From: Hyaloraphidium curvatum
Lineage: Eukaryota; Monoblepharomycota; Hyaloraphidiomycetes; Hyaloraphidiales; Hyaloraphidiaceae
DNA: 64,000 nt
Direction: 5' to 3'
Assembly (NCBI GenBank): GCA_025558095.1
Contig: JAIVFI010000023.1
Span: forward strand, 124,001-188,000
Shown: positions 19,528-29,058 of the stretch, piece after piece
How the letters are laid out: the number at the start of each line of letters is the position of its first letter
How positions within the stretch are numbered: position 1 is the stretch's first letter
Notes under the pieces: generated by a model
What the model saw: only the letters and a program-made list of their open reading frames with translations
Database searches by the model: none
What the model was told of the DNA's origin: nothing
Made by a program: the position numbers and the translations under genes

Positions 19528-20406
19528 TCAGCGCACGTCGGATACGCCGGGAACAAAGTCGCGGAACTCGTAGCTCGAGTGCAGGTCCAGCGGCACGCGC
19601 CGGTCCCCAGCAACCATCGGCGGCATCGGCTGCATGATCTTCCGGCGCTCCGGCGTGAGCCGCGCGAGCAGCCTGTCCGAGACGGTGTACCCGAAGCGCG
19701 ACCGGGCCCACGGGGGGCCGTACCGCAGGATGACCACGCGCCGCTCGCCGTCGTTGCGGCGCGTGCTCCCGCCGTGCATCAGCGCGTCGACAAACACCAG
19801 CGCGTCGCCGGCCCGCGCGTGCACCTCCTCGGCGAACGGCAGCGCGTCCATCCGGTCCCCCCGCGCGTAGTCTCCCGCCAACGGGTGCCGGAAATTCGAC
19901 TTGTGGCTGCCCGGCACGACCATCGTCGCGCCGTCGCCGGGACCAATGTCCGTCAGCGCCACCAGCACGTTGACCTGCCCGCAGCGGAACGCCCCGTTGC
20001 GGTACACGTACTGCGTGCGCACCGAGGCGTCGTGGCCGCCCGAATGCACGGGGTGGTGGCCCCCCGCGGACCTGCTCGTCGCGATGGCCTCGTCGATCGT
20101 GACCCCCTGCACGTAGGTGCCCTCCTCGCCGGCCCAATGCCGCACGTGCCCGATCCACGACGGGTGGTCGATCAGCGCGTCGAAGGCGGGGTCGCCGCAG
20201 TCCAGCACGTTGTGCAGCTCGAAGCCGGTGTCCTTTGTGTAGTCGCGGCGCTGCGCGTTGCCGAACCATTCGCCGTTGTCGAGGGGGGGGAAGCGGTCGT
20301 AGGCGGCGTTGAGCGCGGCCACTTCGTTCGAAGAGAGCGCGCCGCGGAGGACGACGAAGCCGCGCAGGTCGAACTCGTAGTCGTCGAGCGCCGTGGGGCC
20401 GGGCAT
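19528..20406 (-). CDS. Phytanoyl-CoA dioxygenase (PhyH) family protein
   Basis: A single exon; from the ATG at 20406 it gives 292 aa. The PhyH double-stranded beta-helix is marked by FDLRGFVVLRGALSSNEVAA near the start, a metal-site region around HSGGHDASVR, NVLVALTDIGPGDGATMVV, PGSHKSN, and the distal strand DALVFVDALMHGGSTRRND carrying the second histidine and the 2-oxoglutarate-contact Arg. Family members are Fe(II)/2-oxoglutarate oxygenases acting on lipids or small natural products; the substrate is not evident. The frame is open upstream to 20487 without an ATG (LSTDGPLDDIPRFGE), so a missed upstream exon is possible. It is separated by only 15 bases from the 7TM remnant downstream. Confidence 0.8.
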   Translation of the reverse strand: MPGPTALDDYEFDLRGFVVLRGALSSNEVAALNAAYDRFPPLDNGEWFGNAQRRDYTKDTGFELHNVLDCGDPAFDALIDHPSWIGHVRHWAGEEGTYVQGVTIDEAIATSRSAGGHHPVHSGGHDASVRTQYVYRNGAFRCGQVNVLVALTDIGPGDGATMVVPGSHKSNFRHPLAGDYARGDRMDALPFAEEVHARAGDALVFVDALMHGGSTRRNDGERRVVILRYGPPWARSRFGYTVSDRLLARLTPERRKIMQPMPPMVAGDRRVPLDLHSSYEFRDFVPGVSDVR

Positions 20407-20683
20407 CTCACCAAAGCGCGGAATGTCGTCCAGAGGACCGTCGGTGCTCAGCGGGCACCGCGGCGGAGCCGCAGAAGTGCACGACAATCCTAGTCAAGAG
20501 CAGCAAGGCTCAATAGAGGCAGCGTTGCAGCGCCGTCCTCGCGTCGGGGCGTAAACAAACAGACGCGATCGGCGACGCGTCGACTCGATCGTCGAATCGC
20601 CCCTGGAATCCATCTTGAGCACCCTGAGCGCCGACGGCCGTGCACCGTGCAGTCTCCCCTTCTGTCCCTCGCTTTTGCGCGGC

Positions 20684-22345
20684 ATGGCGCCCGGCGCCGC
20701 CCCGACGTACACGCCCGCGGACCACGAGCGCCGCCCAAAGGCGTTTCGCGCCAAGCCGGCCCATGGCGGCGCCGCGTGCCTGTGCTGCAACGCCTTCGAA
20801 ACCGCCGCGGGGTCGCCCGACCTGCTGCTCTGCTCGGCGTGCCGCGTCGCCGCGTACTGCTCGGCAAAGTGCCAGAAAGCAAACTGGGCCGAACACAAGG
20901 CATTCTGCGGAGCGTACAAGAAGGCAGCGCTGCCGCTGTACGCGCTGCTCCGCGACGGCCCCGGCGCCGCGGGGGCCACAAACAAGGACGCCAAAATCCA
21001 CGCGGATGCGATCGGCGCCTCGTTCCCGGACTCGTTCCCGGACGGCAAGCTGGCCGCCGATGCGCCCCTCCCTCAGGCGGCCCGCCTGCAGTTAATGAAC
21101 CGCACGCTGCAGCTCGTCCTGCGCGCGCTGCCCTTCGGCGACGGCATGGCCGCCCAGATCGCAAAGGAACACGCGTTCCAGACGCCGCACTGCGCCGTGT
21201 GCAACAAGCCCGGCCCGCTCGTGGCTCCAAAAGACGGGGAAACCGTCCCGGCGAGGCTGCTCCCCTGCCCCGTTTGCAGGATCTCGTTTGCGTGCCGCGC
21301 GCACTCGGAGGAGCACCGCGCGTCGCACTCCGGGGAGCTGTCGCGGGAGTGCGCGTCGGGGGTGCGGGCGGTGAAGCTGGAGCTGTTCCGGGACGCGCAT
21401 TTTGCCCGCGAGGGCGACGAACTGAAGCTGCCCGTCTACGCGCCCGAGACGACGGTCAAGGAGATCGCGCCGCTGCCCGGGCCTCCCTCTGCGCTGCTTG
21501 CGGGCGGCGCCGACGGGCCGGGGTTCGACGCCCCGGGCGCCTGGGACGCGTACTTTTCCTGGCGCGGCTTTCCGGGCTTCGTGCCCGAATTCCGCATCTG
21601 GCTCACGGACTCGTTGTCCCCCGTGCTTACCGTGTTCGACGCCCTCGTCGCGCTGCACGGCCTGGAGGAGCTCGGCAAGAAGAAGGACATCACCGTCGAG
21701 CTTGTCGGCGCCGACTCGGTGCGTGACCCGGCCTCGCCCGCCCTCCGATTGGCTACTGACTGCGCCCCCGTCAAACAGTGGGAGCTCGAGCGCATGCGAG
21801 CCTTCGAGGAGCTCCTGCACCTCCTCCCCCGCCTCTGCACGCTGCACCTCCGCATGGTCGGCCCCGACCTCCGCGAGGCCGTGTCGATGCCCATGCACTC
21901 GGGGCCGGTGGACCTGGGCTGCTGTCCCCCCTGCCGCCGCGCGGGGAGGAAGCGCACGGTGTGGTTCCACCAGGTCGACTACGCCGCGTACGCTGCCGAG
22001 GCGTCCAAAAGGGGATGGGGGAAGCCCGAATTGGCGGCGGCGTTCCATTCGGGTATCTCGGCGGGGGAGCACAGGGACGAGTGGAAGACGGGGTTGGAGG
22101 CGCTGCGAGACCGGGGGGTGCCGTGCGCGTTTACGGCGTACAACAGGGAGGAGATCACCGGGGACGTCGGGGTGCTGGAGGGGTTGGGGTGCGGGGTGAG
22201 GTGGGGGCCGGGGAAGAATAGGTGGAGGGGGTTCGAGTGGATCAGGGATCCGTGCGGGGAGGGGGAGGACGAGGGGGGAGGGAGGGGCTTCTATGCCTCG
22301 GACGCGTTCGTGGTGCTGTGGCAGGGAAGGCAGCGGAACGCGTAG
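20684..22345 (+). CDS. MYND zinc-finger protein, MSS51-like
   Basis: A single exon of 553 aa. A MYND finger occupies about residues 28-70 (CLCCNAFE...LLCSACRVAAYCSAKCQKAN then HKAFC). A second Cys/His cluster follows near residue 165 (CAVCNKPG, LPCPVCRISFACRAH). The C-terminal half carries the block shared with fungal MSS51 and its relatives: ITVELVGAD, FEELLHLLPRLCTLHLRMVG, CCPPCRRAGRKRTVWFHQ, DYAAYAA, GVPCAFTAYNREE. In yeast, Mss51 controls translation and assembly of mitochondrial Cox1. No clear mitochondrial presequence is seen here, so the process is uncertain and this may be one of the broader MSS51-C relatives. The open frame upstream lacks an ATG, making 20684 the start. Confidence 0.8.
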   Translation: MAPGAAPTYTPADHERRPKAFRAKPAHGGAACLCCNAFETAAGSPDLLLCSACRVAAYCSAKCQKANWAEHKAFCGAYKKAALPLYALLRDGPGAAGATNKDAKIHADAIGASFPDSFPDGKLAADAPLPQAARLQLMNRTLQLVLRALPFGDGMAAQIAKEHAFQTPHCAVCNKPGPLVAPKDGETVPARLLPCPVCRISFACRAHSEEHRASHSGELSRECASGVRAVKLELFRDAHFAREGDELKLPVYAPETTVKEIAPLPGPPSALLAGGADGPGFDAPGAWDAYFSWRGFPGFVPEFRIWLTDSLSPVLTVFDALVALHGLEELGKKKDITVELVGADSVRDPASPALRLATDCAPVKQWELERMRAFEELLHLLPRLCTLHLRMVGPDLREAVSMPMHSGPVDLGCCPPCRRAGRKRTVWFHQVDYAAYAAEASKRGWGKPELAAAFHSGISAGEHRDEWKTGLEALRDRGVPCAFTAYNREEITGDVGVLEGLGCGVRWGPGKNRWRGFEWIRDPCGEGEDEGGGRGFYASDAFVVLWQGRQRNA

Positions 22346-22526
22346 GCAATCTGATGGGACACTCCAAGTCCTCTCCGTCCTCTTGACTGAGGGATATCAA
22401 TGATAATGGTAATCAACGATCAAATGCGCTATGTACATATATACAACCGCAGGAGGCCTGCCCCTTTTGCGACGGATGCGGGCCAGCCGCACCGTCCGGG
22501 ATTTCTCCTCCGCATAGCGGCGCAGA

Positions 22527-23248
22527 TCAGGCCGACCTCCCCATGCCCTCGTCGGGGTCGACCTGGTTGCTTCCCCTGCCCAGCCCCAGCTGCGCGGGGT
22601 GCTCGACCTTGTGCCCGATCCCCACCGCATCCTTCACCCTGTCGACCAGCGAAGGTTTGGGCACCTCCTCCCGCTCCACTTGCCCCTCCTGGGGAACGGA
22701 GACCGGGATTCCCGTCACCTTCTCGAATTCATCCAGCACCGGCTGGGTATCATCGACCACCGGCCGGGCAAGCACCGCCTCGGCGGGCTTCTCGAGGGTG
22801 ACCACGGCGCCGCACGGGGGATGCAGCACCGTCTCGGGCACGGCGTCGCCGGCGATCGAGGGGTCGCGGGGTAGAACGTTGGCGATCACCACGGGGGGAA
22901 GCGGCACGCCCAGGGGTAGCGAGGGGCGGCGCCGGTGTGCGGGGAGTTCGGGGGGTTCGGAGGGCGGGAGGGGCCACGCGCCGGGGGGCCCGGCCGCGGG
23001 AGCCTCGGCCTCGTCGGGCCGCGAGGGGACCGCGACGGGCTCCGACTTGACGCCGAGGACGTCGAGGGAGTCGTCTCGGGGCGGAATGACGAGAGGAACG
23101 GACCTGAAGGACTGGCAAGGAGCGTTAGCTTCGGAGCGTGCTTAGGCAGGCGCGAGCGGTAGCTCACCACCGAGTCCCGCTCAGTGTCCCGCGCCTGCTC
23201 CTCGAACGCCGTCCAGCGGCGCTCGTTGGTGATTTCGTAGTTCGACAT
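22527..23248 (-). CDS. Proline-rich protein of unknown function
   Basis: Two exons (23248-23168 and 23111-22527) make 221 aa. I do not recognise the family. Exon 1 is a short charged helix (MSNYEITNERRWTAFEEQAR). Exon 2 is Pro/Val-rich and largely disordered, with phrases such as RSVPLVIPPRDDSLDVLG, PLPPVVIANVLPRDPS and near the end VDRVKDAVGIGHKVEHPAQ, the last looking like a small amphipathic helix. There is no signal peptide or membrane segment. The 56-nt intron starts GTGAGC and ends TTGCCAG and is needed to keep the frame. The gene diverges from a SnoaL-like gene. The start is the ATG opening exon 1. Confidence 0.6.
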
Positions 23249-23846
23249 GGTTGCTTTGGTGTGCTTGTCTCGCGTGAGACTCAGCGGCGAGCGGCACGGT
23301 CCTTTTATCCCCGGTGCGGGTGGCTTTTCGGGCTTTCTACTCCGCGATCGTAGGGACACAGATGAACCAAGAATGGGAATTGGCGTTGCGTTCGAGGCAT
23401 GTGAGAGTCCGATCGCGAAGGAATCGTCTCGGGATGGCTTCCTATGTGTAGCGGAGGAGTGGGGTAGGTGCGTGAGGCAAGCATATGCCGGGGGCCGGCA
23501 GCCGTTCACGGAGAAGGACGGAATCGAGTTGAGCGAGGGCCCAGGATAGATCTCATCGATGTAATCCGTTGACATAAACACTGCGGAAACGGATTCTATT
23601 CACTAGGAGGACGCTACATGCCTCGGCGGCTCAGCGTTGGGCGACCGGAGACGGAGCACGGCGCGAACTTTCGAACATTCTGCCTCTGGAATCCCGCCTC
23701 GCGCAACCCCATTAGCGCGCTCGTCGGCCGTTCCTGCGCCGTTCTCCTTCTCTCCTCGTCCGGCGGGCCCCTCCCGGCGGCGTCTTGGCCCCCTTCGGCC
23801 CTCCCGAACGCGTGCGCGACTGTCTCCCCCTTCCGGAAAATCCGCC
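23249..23846. promoter_or_regulatory. Divergent 5' region between the proline-rich gene and the second SnoaL-like gene
   Basis: These are 598 bases between outward-facing starts, with no supported gene. An AT-richer tract at 23540-23620 is the most promoter-like part. Confidence 0.4.
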
Positions 23847-24343
23847 ATGGCCGAAGCCAAGCTGAACGATTTCAACGCGCGCTGGCTAAAGGCGTGGACC
23901 GACAAAGATGTCGAGCACCTGCTCAGCTTCTACGACGGTGGGATTGGCCTCCAGATGGCCCGACGGATCCGCTCACGCGGCCCGTCCGCCGGGACTAGAG
24001 AACGCGACGTACCGGGACCCCCAGACCGCCGACGGCATCAAGGGCCACGAAGCCCTGCGCGCCTACCTCACGAAGCTCTTCGGCGGACAGGGCCCGTGCG
24101 AGTACAGGCCACAGGCACTCTGGGTAACTGACGACGGCTATTGCGGCCGCTGGTACGCGACCCTGGAGCTGCCGGAGAACAAGAAGGTGTACCTGCGGGG
24201 CTTTGACCAGTGCGTGATGAACGCGGCAGGCGACAAGATCACCCACAACGAGGTGGGTTGAGGGTAAGGCGATCACGCCGGAGCTGACGGTCCTGAAGGT
24301 CTACGTGCACCCGCTGTCGGCGCTTCCGGCCGAGGCCAAGTAG
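23847..24343 (+). CDS. SnoaL-like (NTF2 fold) protein with a probable 3' frameshift
   Basis: Exon 1 (23847-23937) reads LNDFNARWLKAWTDKDVEHL and joins through a 61-nt intron to exon 2 at 23999 (ENATYRDPQTADGIKGHEAL, CGRWYATLELPENKKVYLRG). This is the nuclear-transport-factor-2/SnoaL type found in bacterial enzymes of about 140 aa. The frame as written stops at 24261 after THNEVG. The next 80 bases continue the expected C-terminus (WVEGKAITPELTVLKVYV...) in another frame to a TAG at 24343, so one or two bases near 24252-24258 seem to be missing or extra. The result is either a slightly truncated but viable protein or an assembly indel. The substrate is unknown. Confidence 0.65.
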
Positions 24344-24564
24344 TTTCGGAGATTGCATCGGCAACGGAATAGATCGTACGCCGCGGGAAGGACCCTAGCG
24401 CGTCCGAATGTTGTCCGGAGTTGATCGGTGCGCAGAATCAGCCGTGGGAGAGCACCGAACACACGCTTCCTCGTCAATCTCGTCTCTCCGCCTTCTGGGA
24501 GCCCGTTACCTCCGCTTTTTCACTCGATCTGCTACTTCACATCCCATCGACGCACCGTCGCGCG

Positions 24565-25366
24565 ATGGCACCGGGGTCCGACGTGTCCGTCGAGGTCTTC
24601 TTCGACTGCTCTTCCCCATGGTGCGCCCCCCCTCGGGCCCTACAAACTGCTTCCGGTACTCACCCGTTCGTGCCGTGAAGGACCTATATGTTGTTCCACA
24701 ACCTGCTGCGTTCCCAGGCCCGGATGGGCTACGCGGTCGCGTGGAGGCCCTTCGTCGTCGGGTTCGTCTTCAATGAAGTGAACCGGAAGCTGTACGAGGA
24801 CAGGTCCAACCCACCCGTGCCGCGCAAGGCCGAGTACTCGATGAAGGACATGATGGATTGGTGGGCGCCCCGCGGGATCCCGCTTTCTTTCGGGGTGCTG
24901 ACCGCTCCCGGTGCCAAGGGCCGCGCTCGCCGAGCTGGAGCTCAACTTCCCGCCCAAATGCGGGCACCCCGTCAACGCGGTCAAGTGCATGCGCGCGTGC
25001 GTGGCGGTGCAGCTCGCTAAGGGCGACGAGGCGATGGTCCGCTTCGCCAAGGAGGCGTTCCACGCGCTGTGGGTCGAGGGGCGGGACTTTGCTAAGGAGG
25101 ACGTGCTGCGCGACATTGCGAAGCGGGCGGAGATCGACGGGGACTGGGTGATAGGGCAGCTCGACAAACCCGAGGTCAAGGAGGGGCTGAAGAGGAACTC
25201 GGACGAGGTGATTGCCCGCAACGCGTTCGGGTCGCCGACCATCTACGTGGAGAAGACGGACATGTACTTCGGGAACGACCGGCTGGTGCTGGTGGAGGCG
25301 GCGATCCGGAGGGAGAGGAAGAAGAAGGGGATCGATCCGGAGAGGGGCGTACAGGCGCGGATGTGA
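24565..25366 (+). CDS. 2-hydroxychromene-2-carboxylate isomerase-like (DsbA/GST kappa fold), with a frameshift
   Basis: Exon 1 (24565-24620) encodes VSVEVFFDCSSPW and is spliced at 24621-24680 to TYMLFHNLLRS, restoring the FDxxSPWTY signature of HCCA isomerases and kappa GSTs. Next come YAVAWRPFVVGFVF, AEYSMKDMMDWWAPRGIPL, then in another frame AALAELELNFPPK, LWVEGRDFAKEDVLRDIA, FGSPTIYV and YFGNDRLVLVEAA. The break is at about 24916-24920 (AAGGGCC), where one extra base separates the halves; no intron fits. If intact it would be a glutathione-dependent isomerase of aromatic catabolism or an orphan GST kappa of about 245 aa. As written the first frame ends at 25020. Whether this is decay or a consensus error cannot be told here. 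Confidence 0.7.
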
Positions 25367-25700
25367 TTTGTTTGAATTAGGGTCCGCCGTGCCTCCTTTG
25401 TCCAATCACCGGTGTCCTCAGATCGCTTGCAACCTCAAAGCGACTCCGCGAAGGCCAGTCATCATCGTCGGTCCCACAGCATGCCGCTAAAGAGGCCAAT
25501 GAGACTAAACTGTGCCAAAAGGGAGGTCGAAGCGATTAAGGTTAGTCGAGGGCTCGCCGCGTGCCGAGTCGGAGGAGCTCTCGCGTCACCAAGTTCCAGC
25601 GCCGTTATAGCGTGAAAGCCAGTCCGACTAAACAGATCGAGAACGGCGAGGAATATGAGTAAATCTTGATTCCAAGACCGGCACACCGAGTCCGCCAATG
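25367..25700. other. Intergenic stretch between convergent genes
   Basis: These are 334 bases between the 3' ends of the HCCA-isomerase-like and carrier genes. It is AT-richer than its surroundings, with no coding pattern or RNA gene recognised. Confidence 0.4.
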
Positions 25701-26618
25701 CTAGCCTCCGTCTTTGCCCCTCAGCGAGGCCTCCAGCGCCCTCAGTCTCTCCACAAACACGAGCACGAGCACCGTGTACGGTCCGAAGCGTGCCAAGTTG
25801 GCCGGGTACCCCTTGAACAGTGCCCACGGCCCCTCTGCCCGTATGCTCTTGACCGCGCAGTCCCACGGCCCCGAGTAGAACAACCCCCTCCCCGTCTTGG
25901 GGTCCACGGGCTGGTTCATCATCCTAGCGGCCAGAAAATCAAAAGGCTGGATCGCGGTGACCGAGGCCAGCGACGCGCCGACCGACGCGGCGACCTGCTG
26001 CGCCCCCCGCGAGCCCAGGAAGTCGCGGTCGGCAAAGTAGGCCTTGAGCACGTCGTACGTGGCCAGCTGGACGGCGCCAAAGACCACCACGCGGGGCATG
26101 AAGGCGTCCAGGCCGCGGAACAGGCCCCTGAGGCCCTCTGTCCGCGCGATCGCGGCGAACTCCTTCAGCGCCGGCTTGGGAACGTGCTGCGTGCCCACGG
26201 CGCCCTCCGAGGTCGAGAAGACCTGGTGACGCGTCTTTATGGCGAACCAAGGGGCACCCGCAAGCGCCCCCACGGCGCCCGATAGCGCCGCCAGCGCCGC
26301 ATTCCGTGCCCACGCCTGCGCGCCCGTCTTAGCGCTGCCCTCCTTCGGCGGGAAGAACCGCTTGGCCATCTCGTAGGTCCCGAAGCGCGTCGCGGTCACC
26401 GAGAACTGCAGCAGATACGCCGCCGGCAGCCCGCGGTACAGCCCGCGCGCGCCCTCCTCGCGCGCGATGCGCAGCAGCCAGCGGAACGTGCCGCGGCGGT
26501 CCGCGGGCGAGTGCGAGCCGGCCTCGCCGCGGAACTGCGCGCGCGACTTGACCACGTCGATGGGGTGCACCAGCGTGATCGCCATCAGCGCCGCGACGCC
26601 GCCGTGGATGAAGTCCAT
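25701..26618 (-). CDS. Mitochondrial carrier family protein, OAC1/SLC25A34-35-like
   Basis: A single exon of 305 aa, the standard carrier length. Three repeats of about 100 residues each open with the Px[DE]xx[KR] signature: HPIDVVKSRAQFRGE, a weakened APWFAIKTRHQ, and QPFDFLAARMMNQP. Repeat ends show the expected EGxxGLYRGL phrases (EEGARGLYRGL, TEGLRGLFRGL, AEGPWALFKGYPANLARFGP). The third-repeat MNQP plus YSGPWDCAVKSIRAEG resembles the oxaloacetate/sulfate carrier OAC1 and SLC25A34/35. The second signature lacks its acidic residue, which could alter salt-bridge gating. It acts in the inner mitochondrial membrane; the substrate is inferred only from resemblance. The start ATG gives the normal N-terminus, with helix 1 at once. 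Confidence 0.85.
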   Translation of the reverse strand: MDFIHGGVAALMAITLVHPIDVVKSRAQFRGEAGSHSPADRRGTFRWLLRIAREEGARGLYRGLPAAYLLQFSVTATRFGTYEMAKRFFPPKEGSAKTGAQAWARNAALAALSGAVGALAGAPWFAIKTRHQVFSTSEGAVGTQHVPKPALKEFAAIARTEGLRGLFRGLDAFMPRVVVFGAVQLATYDVLKAYFADRDFLGSRGAQQVAASVGASLASVTAIQPFDFLAARMMNQPVDPKTGRGLFYSGPWDCAVKSIRAEGPWALFKGYPANLARFGPYTVLVLVFVERLRALEASLRGKDGG

Positions 26619-27052
26619 CGCTAAGCGGCGTTTTCGCCTCCACCTGCGACGACGTGCTCGTGCCCAGGTCGACTTGGCGGCTTGTTTCCTTGTTGACCTG
26701 ATCGATCACCCGCCTGTTTCTCGCACCCTTGTAGATCGCCGCAACTACTGCGCTGTCAGCGCCAATAGTATCCTACATCTTGCCTTCAGGTTGCGACGGA
26801 TGTACTGTAGACCGAGTATTCGTCTTGCGGACGCCCTCTAGTGCATGCTGCATTGTGCGGTCGGCCTCGGGCTCCTTCAGACGCGATCGCCAGATGTAGA
26901 TGCAGAAGCAGCACGGTAGGAGGACTTGAAGCGAATTTGCCGTTTTGCCTGTGTCCGGTTACGCACCTACCCGTGTTTGCCAGTTCTTGCTGACTGATCA
27001 CTGGAGTCCTTGCGCTCCTTGCCACCCGCCTGCCTCCCACCAGGGCCCCGCG
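26619..27052. promoter_or_regulatory. Divergent 5' region between the carrier and MFS genes
   Basis: These are 434 bases between two outward-facing starts and must hold both promoters. No coding pattern is seen. Confidence 0.45.
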
Positions 27053-28901
27053 ATGGCGTCCGCCTCCGCCCCCGTCGCGACGCGTTCGGCGACTTCGGAG
27101 ACGCTGCTGTCGGACGTGACGGCGGTGGAGGACGCGGAGGGCGGGCCGGGGGAGGGGGAGAAAGGGGAAAAGGATGCCCTTGCGGAAACCGCGGCGGCCG
27201 CCGTGGAGCCCGAGGCCGTCACGCAGGCCGATCCGCCGGACCCGCCGCACTGGAGGACGAACATCGCGTTGCTCGTGTTGGGTGGGTGGCTCTGGTTGTC
27301 TTTCGGCGCACCGACCTCACCGTCTCTCGCTCTCCACCGTCGATAGCCTGGACTCTTGGCTGTACGTAGAAGCTGTCGCTCTCCCCTCGTCTCGCTGACT
27401 TTCGATCCAGACACGGCCCAGTTTATGCACTTCGCCGGCACGGTCGCCCTCGCCCGCGAAATGGGCGGCGAAGGCGTCGCCACCATCCCCAACGGCCTCA
27501 TCTTCGTCGGCGCCCTCATCTCTACGATGCCCATCTCGATCCTCGGCGAGCGCGCGGGGCTCAAAGTCTCGTACCTGGTCGGCACCTGCTTCGGGCTCAC
27601 CGGTGCAGGCCTGTGCCTCGTCGCCGTGTACCTGTACAGCTACCCCGTGCTCTGCGTGGCGCTGCTCTTCCAGGGCACGCAAGCCGCGACCACTTCGTTG
27701 CTCCGCTTTGGCGTCGGCGCCGTGTCGCCCAAGCGGTTCATGTCCAAGGCCGTTTCCTTCGTCGTCGCCGGCGCAGCGATCGCCTCCCCCATCGGACCGC
27801 AGCTGGCCATCCACACCAAGAATTTGATCCCCGCATACCCATTCATGGGCATGTACATCGTCATTTTCGGCATCATCCTCCTCATGAGCGCCACCTGCGC
27901 ATGCCTCCGCTTCCCGCCGGCCGGCCAGAAGCCCAAGGCGGGCTCGGAGGCCGCGGGGCCGCAGCAGGGCCGGCTGGCCATCGTCGGGGACTTTCTCCGC
28001 TCCAAGAAGTTCCTTATCGCCACCATCGCGGGGATGACGGCGTACGCCGTCATGGTCCTGATGATGGTTCGTTCCCTGCGATTCAATGCATGGCTCTTGT
28101 TCTGACGGCCCGCCTCGCAGGCCCCGGCCCCGCTCGCCATCCTGGGTGCAGGCTACTCGTTCGCAGACCAAGCCAACGTCATGATGGCGCACGTGCTGGG
28201 CATGTTCGTGCCCTCGTGAGTGCTGGCGGGCCAAATCAGTTGCGGATCGCGGTCCTAACGCTGCTGGCGCACCTCAGGCTCTTCACCGGCTTCCTCATCG
28301 ACCGCTGTGGGTCCCTGATCCGCTCCCCCCGCCCATTCGACTTACCGTACCGTTTTCAGTGGGCTCGATAACCATGAACATAATCGGAATGATCACCCTG
28401 ACCGCCGCCGTGGGCGTGCTCTTCGCCGGGAACCTCATGCCGGTGTGGTACGTCGGGGAGTGCCTCATCGGGATTGGATGGTGGGCGAGGCACCTCCACT
28501 TGGCAGTCCGCCGCCAGCTGACCGCGCCGTCGCGCCGCAGGAACTTCTCCTTCATCTCGGCCTCGAGCATCATCCTCAAGGGTGCCAAGCCCGGCCGCCA
28601 GCTCCAGACCATCCAGGGAGTCAACGACACCTTCATCCAGCTCCTCATGGCCGTCATCTTCATCGTCGCCGCGCCACTGTACAAGGCCGTGAGCTGGACG
28701 ACGATCGCGGCCATCTCGTGCTGCATGATCGGGCTCGCCGCGGTGTCGATCCTGGCCATCGCGCGGTTGCCAATGCGCGGGCTGCGGGACGACCTGTTCG
28801 GGGTCAAGGGGTACGTGAGGCAGCCCAAGGACGAGGAGATCGGTGTCGGGAAAGACGAGGTGGAGATGGGGACCAAGGAGGCGGCCGAGGGGAGCAAGTG
28901 A
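27053..28901 (+). CDS. Major facilitator superfamily (MFS) transporter
   Basis: Six exons (27053-27281, 27411-28066, 28121-28215, 28278-28306, 28360-28480, 28541-28901) give 496 aa. An acidic cytosolic N-terminus of about 65 residues precedes the first helix, then many hydrophobic segments follow, for example GLIFVGALISTMPISILGER, LTGAGLCLVAVYLYSYPVLC, FMGMYIVIFGIILLMSATC and TLTAAVGVLFAGN. IGIGWNFSFISASSII resembles the bacterial-type MFS phrase GxGWNFxF. A polar tail follows the last helix (RLPMRGLRDDLFGVKGY). The 29-nt exon 4 (LFTGFLIDRL) is needed to join flanking helices in frame. The intron at 28481-28540 is a multiple of three without a stop and could be retained, but removal gives the family sequence. 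The substrate is unknown. Confidence 0.82.
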
Positions 28902-29058
28902 GGCACCATTCGAGGCATTTGTACATACTGTCGCACAAGTCTGTTGGACACACATTCAAGAGGGAAAGCATGATATCCATCCGCGATTGAGAAGGGGTCA
29001 GTGACGCACTGGCCCCCGGGTCTCAATCCTCGGCGAAAGTCCCCCAGCACTGCGACAG